NCBI RefSeq assembly: GCF_013044135.1
Contig: NZ_JABEPP010000003.1
Span: 620,001 to 684,000 of the forward strand
Source: Enterovirga aerilata
GTDB lineage: Bacteria; Pseudomonadota; Alphaproteobacteria; Rhizobiales; Beijerinckiaceae
Direction: 5' to 3'
DNA length: 64,000 nucleotides
A program made the position numbers and the translations under genes. Shown here piece by piece: positions 12,562 to 20,082 of the stretch (positions are counted from its first letter, which is position 1; every line of letters begins with the position of its first letter). The notes beneath the pieces were generated by a model. The model made no database searches. It was given only the letters and a program-made list of their open reading frames with translations, and was not told the origin of the DNA.

Positions 12562-12571
12562 TCTAGATCAA
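12558..12571. promoter_or_regulatory. Perfect FNR/FixK-type box in front of sufB
   Basis: TTGAT-CTAG-ATCAA is a 14-base perfect palindrome and matches all ten defined positions of the FNR/FnrL/FixK consensus (TTGAT-N4-ATCAA). It overlaps the stop codon of the desulfurase gene and ends 51 bases before the sufB ATG, a position suited to an internal promoter. Control by oxygen or low redox potential of sufB and downstream genes is inferred, not shown. Confidence 0.6.
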
Positions 12572-12622
12572 ATTCGGCTTGGATTGCCCGGTCCCGCGCG
12601 GGGCCGGCTTTGGGAGACAGCG

Positions 12623-14092
12623 ATGCCTGCAGTGCAGGAGACGATCGATCGGGTGAAGCTGATCGATGTCGATCAGTACAAGTACGGGTTCGAGACCACC
12701 ATCGAGATGGAGAAGGCCCCGAAGGGTCTCTCCGAGGACATCGTCCGGTTCATCTCGAAGAAGAAGGACGAGCCCGAATGGATGACCGAGTGGCGCCTCG
12801 ACGCCTACCGGCGCTGGCTCACCATGCGCGAGCCGCGCTGGGCGCGCGTCCAGTACCCGCCCATCGACTACGACGAACTCTACTACTATGCCGCCCCGAA
12901 GGGGATGACGGGCCCGACCTCGATCGACGAACTCGATCCCGAGATCCTGAAGACCTACGAGAAGCTCGGCATCCCGCTGCGCGAGGTCGAGATGCTCGAG
13001 GGCATCCAGCGTCCGAACGTGGCGGTGGATGCGGTATTCGACTCGGTCTCGGTGGCCACGACCTTCAAGGCCGAGCTCGCCAAGGCCGGCGTCATCTTCA
13101 TGCCCATCTCCGAGGCGATCCGCGAGCATCCCGAGCTCGTGCGGAAGTACCTCGGGTCGGTCGTGCCGGTCACCGACAACTTCTTCGCGACACTGAATTC
13201 GGCCGTCTTCTCTGACGGGTCCTTCGTCTACGTGCCGCCGGGCGTGCGCTGTCCGATGGAGCTGTCGACCTATTTCCGCATCAACGAGCGCAATACCGGC
13301 CAGTTCGAGCGGACGCTCATCATCGCGGACAAGGGATCCTACGTCTCGTATCTGGAGGGCTGCACGGCTCCGCGCCGGGACGAGAACCAGCTCCATGCTG
13401 CCGTCGTCGAGCTGATCGCGCTGGACGATGCCGAGATCAAGTATTCGACCGTCCAGAACTGGTACCCGGGCGACAGCGAAGGGAAGGGCGGCATCTTCAA
13501 CTTCGTCACCAAGCGCGGCGACTGCCGGGGCAGGAACTCGGTCATCACGTGGACGCAGGTGGAGACGGGCTCCGCCATCACCTGGAAGTACCCGTCCTGC
13601 ATCCTGCGCGGCGACGGCTCGCGCGGCGAGTTCTACTCGATCGCGATCTCCAACGGCCGGCAGCAGGTCGATTCCGGCACCAAGATGATCCACCTCGGCA
13701 AGAACACGACGAGCCGGGTCATCTCGAAGGGCATCGCCGCGGGCAAGTCGGACAATACCTACCGGGGCCTCGTCTCGGCCCATCGCCGTGCGACAGGGGC
13801 GCGCAACTTCACGAACTGCGACTCGCTCCTCATCGGCAACCAGTGCGGGGCTCATACTGTCCCGTATTTGGAGTCGAACAACTCGACCGCCGTCTTCGAG
13901 CACGAGGCGACGACCTCGAAGATCTCCGAGGACCAGATGTTCTACTGTATGCAGCGGGGCCTCGGCGAGGAGGAGGCGGTCGCGCTCATCGTCAACGGCT
14001 TCGTCAAGGACGTGCTGCAGCAGCTCCCGATGGAGTTCGCGGTCGAGGCGCAGAAGCTCATCTCGATTTCGCTGGAGGGCTCCGTTGGCTAG
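12623..14092 (+). CDS. sufB: Fe-S cluster scaffold subunit SufB
   Basis: Core scaffold of the SufBCD complex on which [Fe-S] clusters are built. The 489-residue protein has the SufB-only N-terminal region ([29 protein letters not shown]) and the beta-helix core with [20 protein letters not shown] and [21 protein letters not shown]. The conserved C-terminal part reads [20 protein letters not shown]...[17 protein letters not shown], with the ligand cysteine in NQCGAHT. The ATG at 12623 ([15 protein letters not shown]) is chosen by family alignment and follows GGGAGA. A longer in-frame start inside the preceding gene is rejected. The end overlaps the next small gene by eight bases. Confidence 0.96.
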   Translation: MPAVQETIDRVKLIDVDQYKYGFETTIEMEKAPKGLSEDIVRFISKKKDEPEWMTEWRLDAYRRWLTMREPRWARVQYPPIDYDELYYYAAPKGMTGPTSIDELDPEILKTYEKLGIPLREVEMLEGIQRPNVAVDAVFDSVSVATTFKAELAKAGVIFMPISEAIREHPELVRKYLGSVVPVTDNFFATLNSAVFSDGSFVYVPPGVRCPMELSTYFRINERNTGQFERTLIIADKGSYVSYLEGCTAPRRDENQLHAAVVELIALDDAEIKYSTVQNWYPGDSEGKGGIFNFVTKRGDCRGRNSVITWTQVETGSAITWKYPSCILRGDGSRGEFYSIAISNGRQQVDSGTKMIHLGKNTTSRVISKGIAAGKSDNTYRGLVSAHRRATGARNFTNCDSLLIGNQCGAHTVPYLESNNSTAVFEHEATTSKISEDQMFYCMQRGLGEEEAVALIVNGFVKDVLQQLPMEFAVEAQKLISISLEGSVG

Positions 14093-14336
14093 CGAAGCCG
14101 AGGAACTCCGCCGCGAGTTCGACATCACGCGCCAGGAGCTGGACGAGATGGCCGAGGAGATCGCGCTGGCGGAATCCAGGATGGCCGAGTTCGCCCGGCA
14201 CGACCTTCAGGTCGGGCATCTGCGCGAGGTGCTGGACAGGACGCGCCACCGCCACGCCGAGCTCGACGCCCGCGAGCGGAGGCTGCGTGCGAAGTTCCAG
14301 GCGGTCCTCGCGGGCGCGCCGGGGAGCACCCATTGA
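14085..14336 (+). CDS. Small charged coiled-coil protein inside the suf operon, unrecognised
   Basis: An 83-residue product starting from TTG at 14085, overlapping the end of sufB by eight bases and ending in a TGATG junction with the next gene. It is almost entirely helical in character: [19 protein letters not shown], then [16 protein letters not shown], then two Arg/Glu-rich heptad-like stretches ending [14 protein letters not shown]. No cysteine is present, so it should not bind a cluster by itself. The tight overlaps on both sides argue for real translation. No family name is recognised; a structural or regulatory partner of SufBCD is a guess from position alone. Confidence 0.62.
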   Translation: MASEAEELRREFDITRQELDEMAEEIALAESRMAEFARHDLQVGHLREVLDRTRHRHAELDARERRLRAKFQAVLAGAPGSTH

Positions 14337-14641
14337 TGAGCGAACACCACTTCAGGGACGCGATCTCGGCCGCTCTCGGGGATGGCAGGCCCGCGGCCGA
14401 GCTGGACCGCGTGATCGAGCAGGCCTTTCCGGACCTTTCGGTCTTCCGCGAGGAGGACGATCTCGTGATCGTCGCCGGGGAGACGCGTCGGCTGCTCGTC
14501 CGCCGCGTCGGGCCGAACCTCTTCAGGCTGTCCGAGAATGCCGCCGCGAGCGGCTCCACCAATCTCCTTGATGCCGGCGGCGGCCAGGAACGCGATCTCG
14601 ACGGGCTCGTCGAAGAGATCCGGGCCTTCGCGGCGATCTGA
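14336..14641 (+). CDS. Small acidic protein inside the suf operon, unrecognised
   Basis: A 101-residue acidic product starting at the ATG at 14336, sharing an A with the previous stop codon (TGATG), and ending 17 bases before sufC. The sequence is amphipathic with an alpha/beta pattern: [35 protein letters not shown] suggests a beta-rich centre between two helices ([11 protein letters not shown] and [15 protein letters not shown]). It has no cysteine or membrane segment. Codon use is like its neighbours. Sitting between sufB and sufC with translational coupling upstream, it is probably a Suf accessory factor, but no function can be assigned. Confidence 0.66.
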   Translation: MSEHHFRDAISAALGDGRPAAELDRVIEQAFPDLSVFREEDDLVIVAGETRRLLVRRVGPNLFRLSENAAASGSTNLLDAGGGQERDLDGLVEEIRAFAAI

Positions 14642-14658
14642 ACGAAGAAAGAAGAGAT

Positions 14659-15414
14659 ATGCTCGAGATCCGAAACCTGGTCGTCCAGATCGAGGACAAC
14701 CGCATACTGAACGGCTTGAACCTGACCGTGCACGACGGTGAGGTGGCCGCGATCATGGGGCCGAACGGCTCCGGCAAGTCGACACTGTCCTACGTCATCG
14801 CGGGCAAGGAGGACTACGAGGTCCTGGACGGCGAGATCGTGCTGGACGGGCAGAACCTGCTGGAGATGGAGCCGGACCAGCGCGCAGCCGCCGGGGTGTT
14901 CCTCGCCTTCCAGTATCCGCTCGAGATCCCGGGCGTGGGCACGATGACCTTCCTGAAGGCGGCGCTCAACGCGCAACGCAAGGCACGCGGGGAGCCCGAG
15001 CTGACCACGCCCGAGCTGATGAAGCGCGTCAACGCGGTCGGCGAGAAGCTCGAGATCAGCCGTGACTTCCTGAAGCGCGCGCTCAATGTCGGCTTCTCGG
15101 GCGGCGAGAAGAAGCGGATGGAGATCCTGCAGATGGCTCTGCTCGAGCCGAAGTTCTGCATCCTGGACGAGACCGATTCCGGCCTCGACATCGACGCGCT
15201 CCGCATCGTGTCGGAGGGTGTCAACGCGCTTCGCTCGCCCGACCGCTCCTTCCTGGTAATCACGCACTACCAGCGGCTCCTGAACCATATCGTGCCCGAC
15301 ACCGTGCACGTCATGTCGAGCGGCCGCATCGTCCGCTCCGGCGGCAAGGAACTCGCGCTCGAGCTCGAGGCGAACGGCTATGCCGATTACCGGCAGCAGG
15401 CCGAGGCGGCGTAA
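14659..15414 (+). CDS. sufC: Fe-S assembly ATPase SufC
   Basis: ABC-type ATPase of the SufBCD scaffold; ATP binding drives the conformational change needed for cluster formation. In 251 residues it has Walker [10 protein letters not shown] (about 34-42), a Q-loop in [12 protein letters not shown], the signature [12 protein letters not shown], Walker B with the SufC-typical [11 protein letters not shown], and the switch histidine in VITHYQRLL. It is cytosolic with no membrane segment. It ends three bases before sufD. Confidence 0.97.
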   Translation: MLEIRNLVVQIEDNRILNGLNLTVHDGEVAAIMGPNGSGKSTLSYVIAGKEDYEVLDGEIVLDGQNLLEMEPDQRAAAGVFLAFQYPLEIPGVGTMTFLKAALNAQRKARGEPELTTPELMKRVNAVGEKLEISRDFLKRALNVGFSGGEKKRMEILQMALLEPKFCILDETDSGLDIDALRIVSEGVNALRSPDRSFLVITHYQRLLNHIVPDTVHVMSSGRIVRSGGKELALELEANGYADYRQQAEAA

Positions 15415-15417
15415 GCC

Positions 15418-16737
15418 ATGGCCGATATCACCATCATGAAGACGCCGGCCGAGACCGGCCTCGCCCAGCTCTTCGAGAGCCTCAAGGGGTCGCTCCCGGG
15501 CGACCTGTCGGTCCGCGAGACCGCGATGGCCGGCTTCGCCGAGCGCGGCCTGCCGCACAGGCGCATCGAGGAGTTCAAGTACACCGACCTGCGGGCGCTT
15601 CTGCGCGAGGCGGCGCCCTTCGCCGAAAAGCCCGGCTCGGCCGAGCTCGCGGTCGCCTTCAACCATGCGAAAGCCTTCACCGGTCTTGCCGCTGCCCGCC
15701 TCACGATCGTGAACGGGCATGTGGCGACCGAGCTGTCCGAGGCCACTGCCTTTCCGGCCGGCGTCGAGGTCGCGTCCATGAACGAGGCGCTGGCGAGGGG
15801 GCACGCGCTTCTCGGCTGGCTGGGCGCGGTCGAGGCAGCCCGCGGCAACCCGGTCTACGAGCTGAACACCGCCTTCATGGCGGACGGCGCGGTGATCCGG
15901 ATCCCGGCCGGCACGGCCGTGGAGCAGCCGCTCCATCTGCGCTTCGTCAATTCCGGCAGCCAGGCCTTCGCGACAGCCACCCGCGTCCTCGTCGTGGTGG
16001 AGGAAGGCGCGTCCGTGACGGTGCTCGAATCGCACGAAGGACCGGACGGGCTCGCCTGCCAGCCGAACGACGTGATCGAGTTCGTGGTCGGCGACCGCGC
16101 GCGGGTCCGGCACGTCCGGCTGAACGCGGAGGGGCGCGACGCGCTGGCGCTATCGACGTTGACCGCGCGGCTCGGGGCGGAGGTGTCCTTCAACACCATC
16201 AACGTCGTGAGCGGCGCGCAGGTCTCGCGCCACCAGGTCTTCGTGACCTTCGCGGGCGAGAATTCCACCGCGCGGATCGACGGCGCGAACCTGCTGCGCG
16301 GACGCCAGCACGCGGATGCCACGCTCCTCGTCGACCATGCCGTCCCGCATTGCACGAGCCGCGAGCTCTACAAGACGGTGATCGACGACGAGGCGACGGG
16401 CATCTTCCAGGGCAAGATCATCGTCCGTCCGGATGCGCAGAAGACCGACGGCGGCATGAAGTCGGACGCGCTCCTCCTGTCGGAGCGCGCGACGATGAAC
16501 AACAAGCCCGAGCTCGAGATCTTCGCCGACGACGTGGTCTGCGGCCACGGCGCGACCTGCGGCGCGCTCGACGAGGATCTCCTGTTCTATCTGCGCAGCC
16601 GCGGCTTGCCCGCGGCGGAGGCCGAAAGCCTCCTGCTCCAGGCCTTCCTTGGCCAGGCGGTCGAAACGGTCGAGAACGAGGCCGTGCACGACGCCCTGGT
16701 GGAGGTGGTCGAAGGCTGGCTGCAGGCCAGGCACTGA
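15418..16737 (+). CDS. sufD: Fe-S assembly scaffold subunit SufD
   Basis: Partner of SufB and SufC in the scaffold complex. The 439-residue protein opens with SufD-typical FAERGLPHRRIEEFKYTDLR and contains the paralogous beta-helix region. It ends with ELEIFADDVVCGHGATCGALDEDLLFYLRSRGL, which includes the conserved histidine/cysteine pair of SufD (GHGATCG), and a C-terminal helical tail. The start at 15418 follows the sufC stop with three bases between. A palindromic repeat follows the stop codon and separates it from sufS. Confidence 0.95.
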   Translation: MADITIMKTPAETGLAQLFESLKGSLPGDLSVRETAMAGFAERGLPHRRIEEFKYTDLRALLREAAPFAEKPGSAELAVAFNHAKAFTGLAAARLTIVNGHVATELSEATAFPAGVEVASMNEALARGHALLGWLGAVEAARGNPVYELNTAFMADGAVIRIPAGTAVEQPLHLRFVNSGSQAFATATRVLVVVEEGASVTVLESHEGPDGLACQPNDVIEFVVGDRARVRHVRLNAEGRDALALSTLTARLGAEVSFNTINVVSGAQVSRHQVFVTFAGENSTARIDGANLLRGRQHADATLLVDHAVPHCTSRELYKTVIDDEATGIFQGKIIVRPDAQKTDGGMKSDALLLSERATMNNKPELEIFADDVVCGHGATCGALDEDLLFYLRSRGLPAAEAESLLLQAFLGQAVETVENEAVHDALVEVVEGWLQARH

Positions 16738-16750
16738 GCAATGCTCCGGT

Positions 16751-16837
16751 GTCATGGCCGGGCTTGGCCCGGCCATCCCGATCGGAGACGTTCGAAGCAC
16801 ATCTAATCGGGGTGGCCGGGCAAGGCCCAGCCATGAC
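16751..16837. repeat. Palindromic interspersed repeat between sufD and sufS
   Basis: Two 32-base arms (16751-16782 and 16806-16837) are inverted copies of each other with four mismatches, around a 23-base centre. Each arm is itself partly palindromic (GGCCGGGC-tt-GGCCCGGCC type). Such ATGGCCGGGC...GCCCGGCCAT units are scattered in many Hyphomicrobiales genomes as small non-autonomous repeats. The unit ends three bases before the sufS ATG, so it occupies the place where a ribosome-binding site would be. Confidence 0.82.
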
Positions 16838-16840
16838 AAG

Positions 16841-18079
16841 ATGAACGCACCCTTCCTACCGCCCTACGACGTCGAGGCGCTTCGGGCTGAGTTCCCGATC
16901 CTGGCGCAGAGGGTCTACGGCAAGCCCCTCGTCTATCTGGACAATGCCGCCTCGGCGCAGAAGCCGCGCGAGGTCATCGACGCGATGGTCTCCACCATGG
17001 AGACGGGCTACGCCAACGTCCATCGCGGCCTTCACTACATGGCGAATGCCGCGACCGACGCCTTCGAGGCGGCGCGTGAGAGCGTGCGGGCCTTCCTGAA
17101 CGCCGGCTCCGTCGACGAGATCGTGTTCACCAAGTCGGCGACGGAGGCCTACAACCTCGTCGCCAACAGCATGGGACAGTCCATGATCGGGGAGGGGGAC
17201 GAGATCATCCTCTCCATCATGGAGCACCATTCCAATATCGTTCCCTGGCACTTCCTCCGCGAGCGGAAGGGCGCCGTGCTGCAATGGGCACCGGTGGACG
17301 ACGAGGGCAACTTCCTGCTCGAGGAGTTCGAGAAGCTGTTCTCAGCGCGGACCAGGCTCGTCGCCATCACGCATATGTCGAACGTGCTCGGCACCGTGAC
17401 GCCGATTGCGGACATCATCCGCATCGCCCATGCGCATGGCGTGCCGGTCCTGGTCGACGGGGCGCAGGGCGCCGTGCATCTCGACGTGGACGTGCGCGAG
17501 CTCGACGCCGACTTCTACGTCTTCACCGGCCACAAGGTGTACGGCCCGACCGGCATCGGGGTGCTCTACGGCAAGCGCGAATGGCTGGAGCGGCTGCCGC
17601 CCTATCAGGGGGGCGGCGAGATGATCAAGACAGTCGCCTGCGGCGAGGTCACCTATGGCGACCCGCCGCACCGGTTCGAGGCCGGCACGCCGGCGATCGT
17701 GGAGGCGGTGGGGCTCGGGGCCGCGCTCCGCTTCATGGAGCGGGTCGGGCGTTCGAACATCCGTGCGCACGAGGAGCGGCTCTCGGCCTACGCGCATGAG
17801 CGTCTGTCCGCCATGAACTCGATCCGGATCATCGGCAGGGCCAAAGGCAAGGGCCCGATCCTCTCCTTCGAGATGCAGGGCGCCCATGCGCATGACGTTG
17901 CGACCGTGATCGACCGGCAGGGCGTCGCCGTGCGGGCTGGGACGCATTGCGCCATGCCGCTGCTCGATCGCTTCGGCGCGACCTCGACCTGCCGCGCCTC
18001 CTTCGGCCTCTACAACACGATGGAGGAGGTCGATAAGCTCGCCGAAGCCCTGCAGAAGGCCGAGGCGCTGTTCGGCTGA
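16841..18079 (+). CDS. sufS: Cysteine desulfurase SufS (group II)
   Basis: PLP-dependent desulfurase that delivers persulfide sulfur to SufB. The 412-residue protein carries the PLP lysine in FTGHKVYGPTG (K232) and the group II active-site loop RAGTHCAMPLLDRFG with C370. The N-terminus has LVYLDNAASAQKPREVIDAM, typical of SufS. The ATG at 16841 (MNAPFLPPYDVEALRAEFP) fits the family. No clear Shine-Dalgarno is seen because a palindromic repeat ends three bases upstream; in-frame starts further up would translate the repeat and were rejected. Confidence 0.96.
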   Translation: MNAPFLPPYDVEALRAEFPILAQRVYGKPLVYLDNAASAQKPREVIDAMVSTMETGYANVHRGLHYMANAATDAFEAARESVRAFLNAGSVDEIVFTKSATEAYNLVANSMGQSMIGEGDEIILSIMEHHSNIVPWHFLRERKGAVLQWAPVDDEGNFLLEEFEKLFSARTRLVAITHMSNVLGTVTPIADIIRIAHAHGVPVLVDGAQGAVHLDVDVRELDADFYVFTGHKVYGPTGIGVLYGKREWLERLPPYQGGGEMIKTVACGEVTYGDPPHRFEAGTPAIVEAVGLGAALRFMERVGRSNIRAHEERLSAYAHERLSAMNSIRIIGRAKGKGPILSFEMQGAHAHDVATVIDRQGVAVRAGTHCAMPLLDRFGATSTCRASFGLYNTMEEVDKLAEALQKAEALFG

Positions 18080-18151
18080 GTGGTCTTTTCCAGGCGGCGG
18101 ACCTATCTTCCGCCGCACCGGTGCCAGGCACCTGACCGTTTTGGTGACGAC

Positions 18152-18538
18152 ATGAGCGACGGTACCCCGATCGAGGCTGCGGCCCCGAACGCGCCCGCGA
18201 TGGCGCAGCCCTCCGCGCTTCCGGCCGAGGAGCTCGACCGCATGACGGACGACATCGTGGCGGCGCTGAAGACCGTCTACGACCCCGAGATCCCGGCCGA
18301 CATCTACGAGCTCGGCCTGATCTATCGCGTCGATATCGCCGACGACCGGGCGGTCACCATCGATATGACGCTCACGGCGCCCGGCTGCCCGGTCGCGGGC
18401 GAGATGCCGGTCTGGGTGGAGAACGCCGTCTCGGCCGTGCCCGGCGTCCGGGACGTGAAGGTCAACATGGTGTTCGATCCGCCATGGGATCAGAGCCGCA
18501 TGTCGGACGAGGCCCGCATCGCGCTCGACATGTGGTGA
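18152..18538 (+). CDS. sufT: SufT, MIP18/DUF59-family Fe-S assembly factor
   Basis: Accessory protein for Fe-S cluster maturation. The 128-residue product has the DUF59 core from about residue 35 (DIVAALKTVYDPEIPADIYELGLIY) and the conserved cysteine in LTAPGCPVAGEMP. The C-terminal part is VKVNMVFDPPWDQSRMSDEARIALDMW, the sequence typical of SufT in suf operons. The first ~30 residues are Ala/Pro-rich and disordered. The stop codon overlaps the start of the glyoxalase-fold gene (TGATG), extending the operon. Confidence 0.93.
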   Translation: MSDGTPIEAAAPNAPAMAQPSALPAEELDRMTDDIVAALKTVYDPEIPADIYELGLIYRVDIADDRAVTIDMTLTAPGCPVAGEMPVWVENAVSAVPGVRDVKVNMVFDPPWDQSRMSDEARIALDMW

Positions 18539-18990
18539 TGCCGACGGGGCGCCAAGGCGAGGGCGGAGCCCCGCCGCCGATCTCGGGCGTGCTCGAGACG
18601 GCGCTCTACGTCGATGATCTCTCTGGCGCGTCCGCGTTCTACCAGGATGTTCTAGGCCTGAGGCCGATCTTCCGCGACGAGCGGCTCGCCGCCTACGATG
18701 CCGGCCCGCGCAGCGTGCTGCTGCTCTTCCGCCGGGGGTCGACGCTCACGACCGCGACCATGCCGGGCGGCACCATCCCGCCGCATGACGGGCACGGCCC
18801 GATCCACATCGCGCTTGCCGTGGCGGCGGATGACCTTGCCGCCTGGGAGCGCCATCTCGCCGCTTATGGCATCCCGGTCGAGGGTCGGACGGACTGGCCG
18901 CAAGGCGGCACGAGCGTCTATTTCCGCGATCCGGACGGCCATCTTCTCGAACTCGCAACGCCGGGACTCTGGCCGAACTACCGGGCATGA
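18538..18990 (+). CDS. VOC/glyoxalase-fold metalloprotein, substrate unknown
   Basis: A 150-residue vicinal-oxygen-chelate family protein: VLETALYVDDLSGASAFYQDVLGL at the start, HIALAVAADDLAAWERHL in the middle and SVYFRDPDGHLLELATPGLW at the end. These are the two beta-alpha-beta-beta-beta modules with probable metal ligands (His in HIAL, Glu in LLELAT). It is translationally coupled to sufT, so it probably shares the suf message, although its link to Fe-S assembly is unclear. It could be a glyoxalase-like lyase, a dioxygenase or a binding protein. Confidence 0.82.
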   Translation: MPTGRQGEGGAPPPISGVLETALYVDDLSGASAFYQDVLGLRPIFRDERLAAYDAGPRSVLLLFRRGSTLTTATMPGGTIPPHDGHGPIHIALAVAADDLAAWERHLAAYGIPVEGRTDWPQGGTSVYFRDPDGHLLELATPGLWPNYRA

Positions 18991-19076
18991 GGGTCGGGCG
19001 TCGGCGTCCGCCTGGCAGGGAACCGTTGTGGGCTCCGGTCCATTGCCCGGCCGGGAACTCAAGACCAGGAGTCTCC

Positions 19077-19460
19077 ATGCGAATCCTCCCTACGCTCGCC
19101 CTCGTGCTGCTCGGCGCCTCTTCCGCCCGGGCGCAGGACGTTGCTGCGGGCGAGCGCGTCTTCGCGCAGTGTCGCGCCTGCCATCAGGTCGGCGAGACGG
19201 CCAGAAATATCGTCGGTCCGGTCCTGAACGGGCTGTTCGGTCGCAAGGCCGGTACGGTTGAGGGCTACAGCTACTCGCCCGCCAACAAGAATTCCGGCCT
19301 GACCTGGGACGAGGCCACCTTCCGGGAATACATCAAGGATCCGCGCGCCAAGATGCCGGGCACCAAGATGATCTATGCGGGTCTCAAGGACGAGCAGCGG
19401 ATCACGGACCTGATCGCCTACCTGAAGCAGTTCGACGCCTCCGGGAAGAAGCAGCAGTAG
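19077..19460 (+). CDS. Periplasmic class I cytochrome c (c2/c-552 type)
   Basis: Soluble electron carrier of 127 residues with a cleavable signal peptide (MRILPTLALVLLGASSARAQ, cut near residue 20). It has one haem site QCRACH (C32, C35, H36) and an axial methionine in the DPRAKMPGTKM stretch, as in mitochondrial-like cytochrome c2. The C-terminal helix reads ERITDLIAYLKQFD-like (here QRITDLIAYLKQFD). It lies before the molybdenum hydroxylase/Sox operon and is a plausible acceptor for electrons from those periplasmic enzymes, but it is separated from them by 144 bases and may have its own promoter. Confidence 0.92.
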   Translation: MRILPTLALVLLGASSARAQDVAAGERVFAQCRACHQVGETARNIVGPVLNGLFGRKAGTVEGYSYSPANKNSGLTWDEATFREYIKDPRAKMPGTKMIYAGLKDEQRITDLIAYLKQFDASGKKQQ

Positions 19461-19581
19461 GTCAAGTCGCCGCGCAACCCGAAGGCGGGCCGATCACGTC
19501 GGCGTGAGGCGCGGCAGGCGCACCCTCTGCCGCCGAATTGCCGCAACTCGGATTTGACTTCGTCCAATTCCAATCGATGAT

Positions 19582-19598
19582 CTCCCCCGAACGGGGAG
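19582..19598 (+). promoter_or_regulatory. Hairpin overlapping the ribosome-binding site of the iorA-like gene
   Basis: CTCCCC-CGAAC-GGGGAG forms a six-pair GC stem whose 3' arm belongs to the GGGGAGGG Shine-Dalgarno run (19593-19600) five bases before the ATG. If formed, it would mask the ribosome site of the first gene of the operon. This is a base-pairing observation only. Confidence 0.35.
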
Positions 19599-19604
19599 GG
19601 ATCG

Positions 19605-20072
19605 ATGCCGCGCCTGAACGTCAACGGGACCGTCCGGGACATCGAGGTGGAGCCCGACACGCCCCTCCTCTGGGTCATCCGGGAGCAGATCGGGCTGACC
19701 GGCACGAAATACGGCTGCGGCATCGCCCAGTGCGGGGCCTGTACGGTTCACATCGACGGGGCGGCTGTCCGCTCCTGCGCGCTCCCGGTCTCGGCGGTCG
19801 CCGAGGAGCAGAAGATCGTCACGATCGAGGGTCTCTCACCCGACGGCTCGCACCCCGTCCAGAAGGCCTGGCTCGCGCTCGACGTGCCGCAATGCGGCTT
19901 CTGCCAGCCCGGCATGATCATGGCGGCGTCAGCGCTGCTGGCGCAGAACCCGAAGCCGACGGAGGAGCAGATCCGCTCCGAGATCACCAATATCTGCCGC
20001 TGCGGGACCTACAACCGGGTTCTGGCGGGCGTGAAGCTCGCCGCCGAGGGCGGCGAAGCCGGCCGCGGCTGA
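19605..20072 (+). CDS. (2Fe-2S) subunit of a xanthine-oxidase-family molybdenum hydroxylase (IorA-like)
   Basis: Small electron-transfer subunit of 155 residues. The N-terminal plant-type [2Fe-2S] site is CGIAQCGAC plus a fourth cysteine (C38, C43, C46, C58). The C-terminal helical [2Fe-2S] site is CGFC...CRC (C97, C100, C131, C133). This layout is that of IorA of isoquinoline 1-oxidoreductase and the small subunit of related aldehyde or nicotinate dehydrogenases. No signal peptide is visible; the subunit would be carried to the periplasm with the Tat-targeted large subunit. It begins the operon that continues through soxA. Confidence 0.92.
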   Translation: MPRLNVNGTVRDIEVEPDTPLLWVIREQIGLTGTKYGCGIAQCGACTVHIDGAAVRSCALPVSAVAEEQKIVTIEGLSPDGSHPVQKAWLALDVPQCGFCQPGMIMAASALLAQNPKPTEEQIRSEITNICRCGTYNRVLAGVKLAAEGGEAGRG

Positions 20073-20082
20073 GGAGGGCGAC

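Noticed and set aside
12563-14128. A 521-codon minus-strand open frame antisense to sufB
   Set aside because: Antisense shadow of a conserved gene with no recognisable motif.
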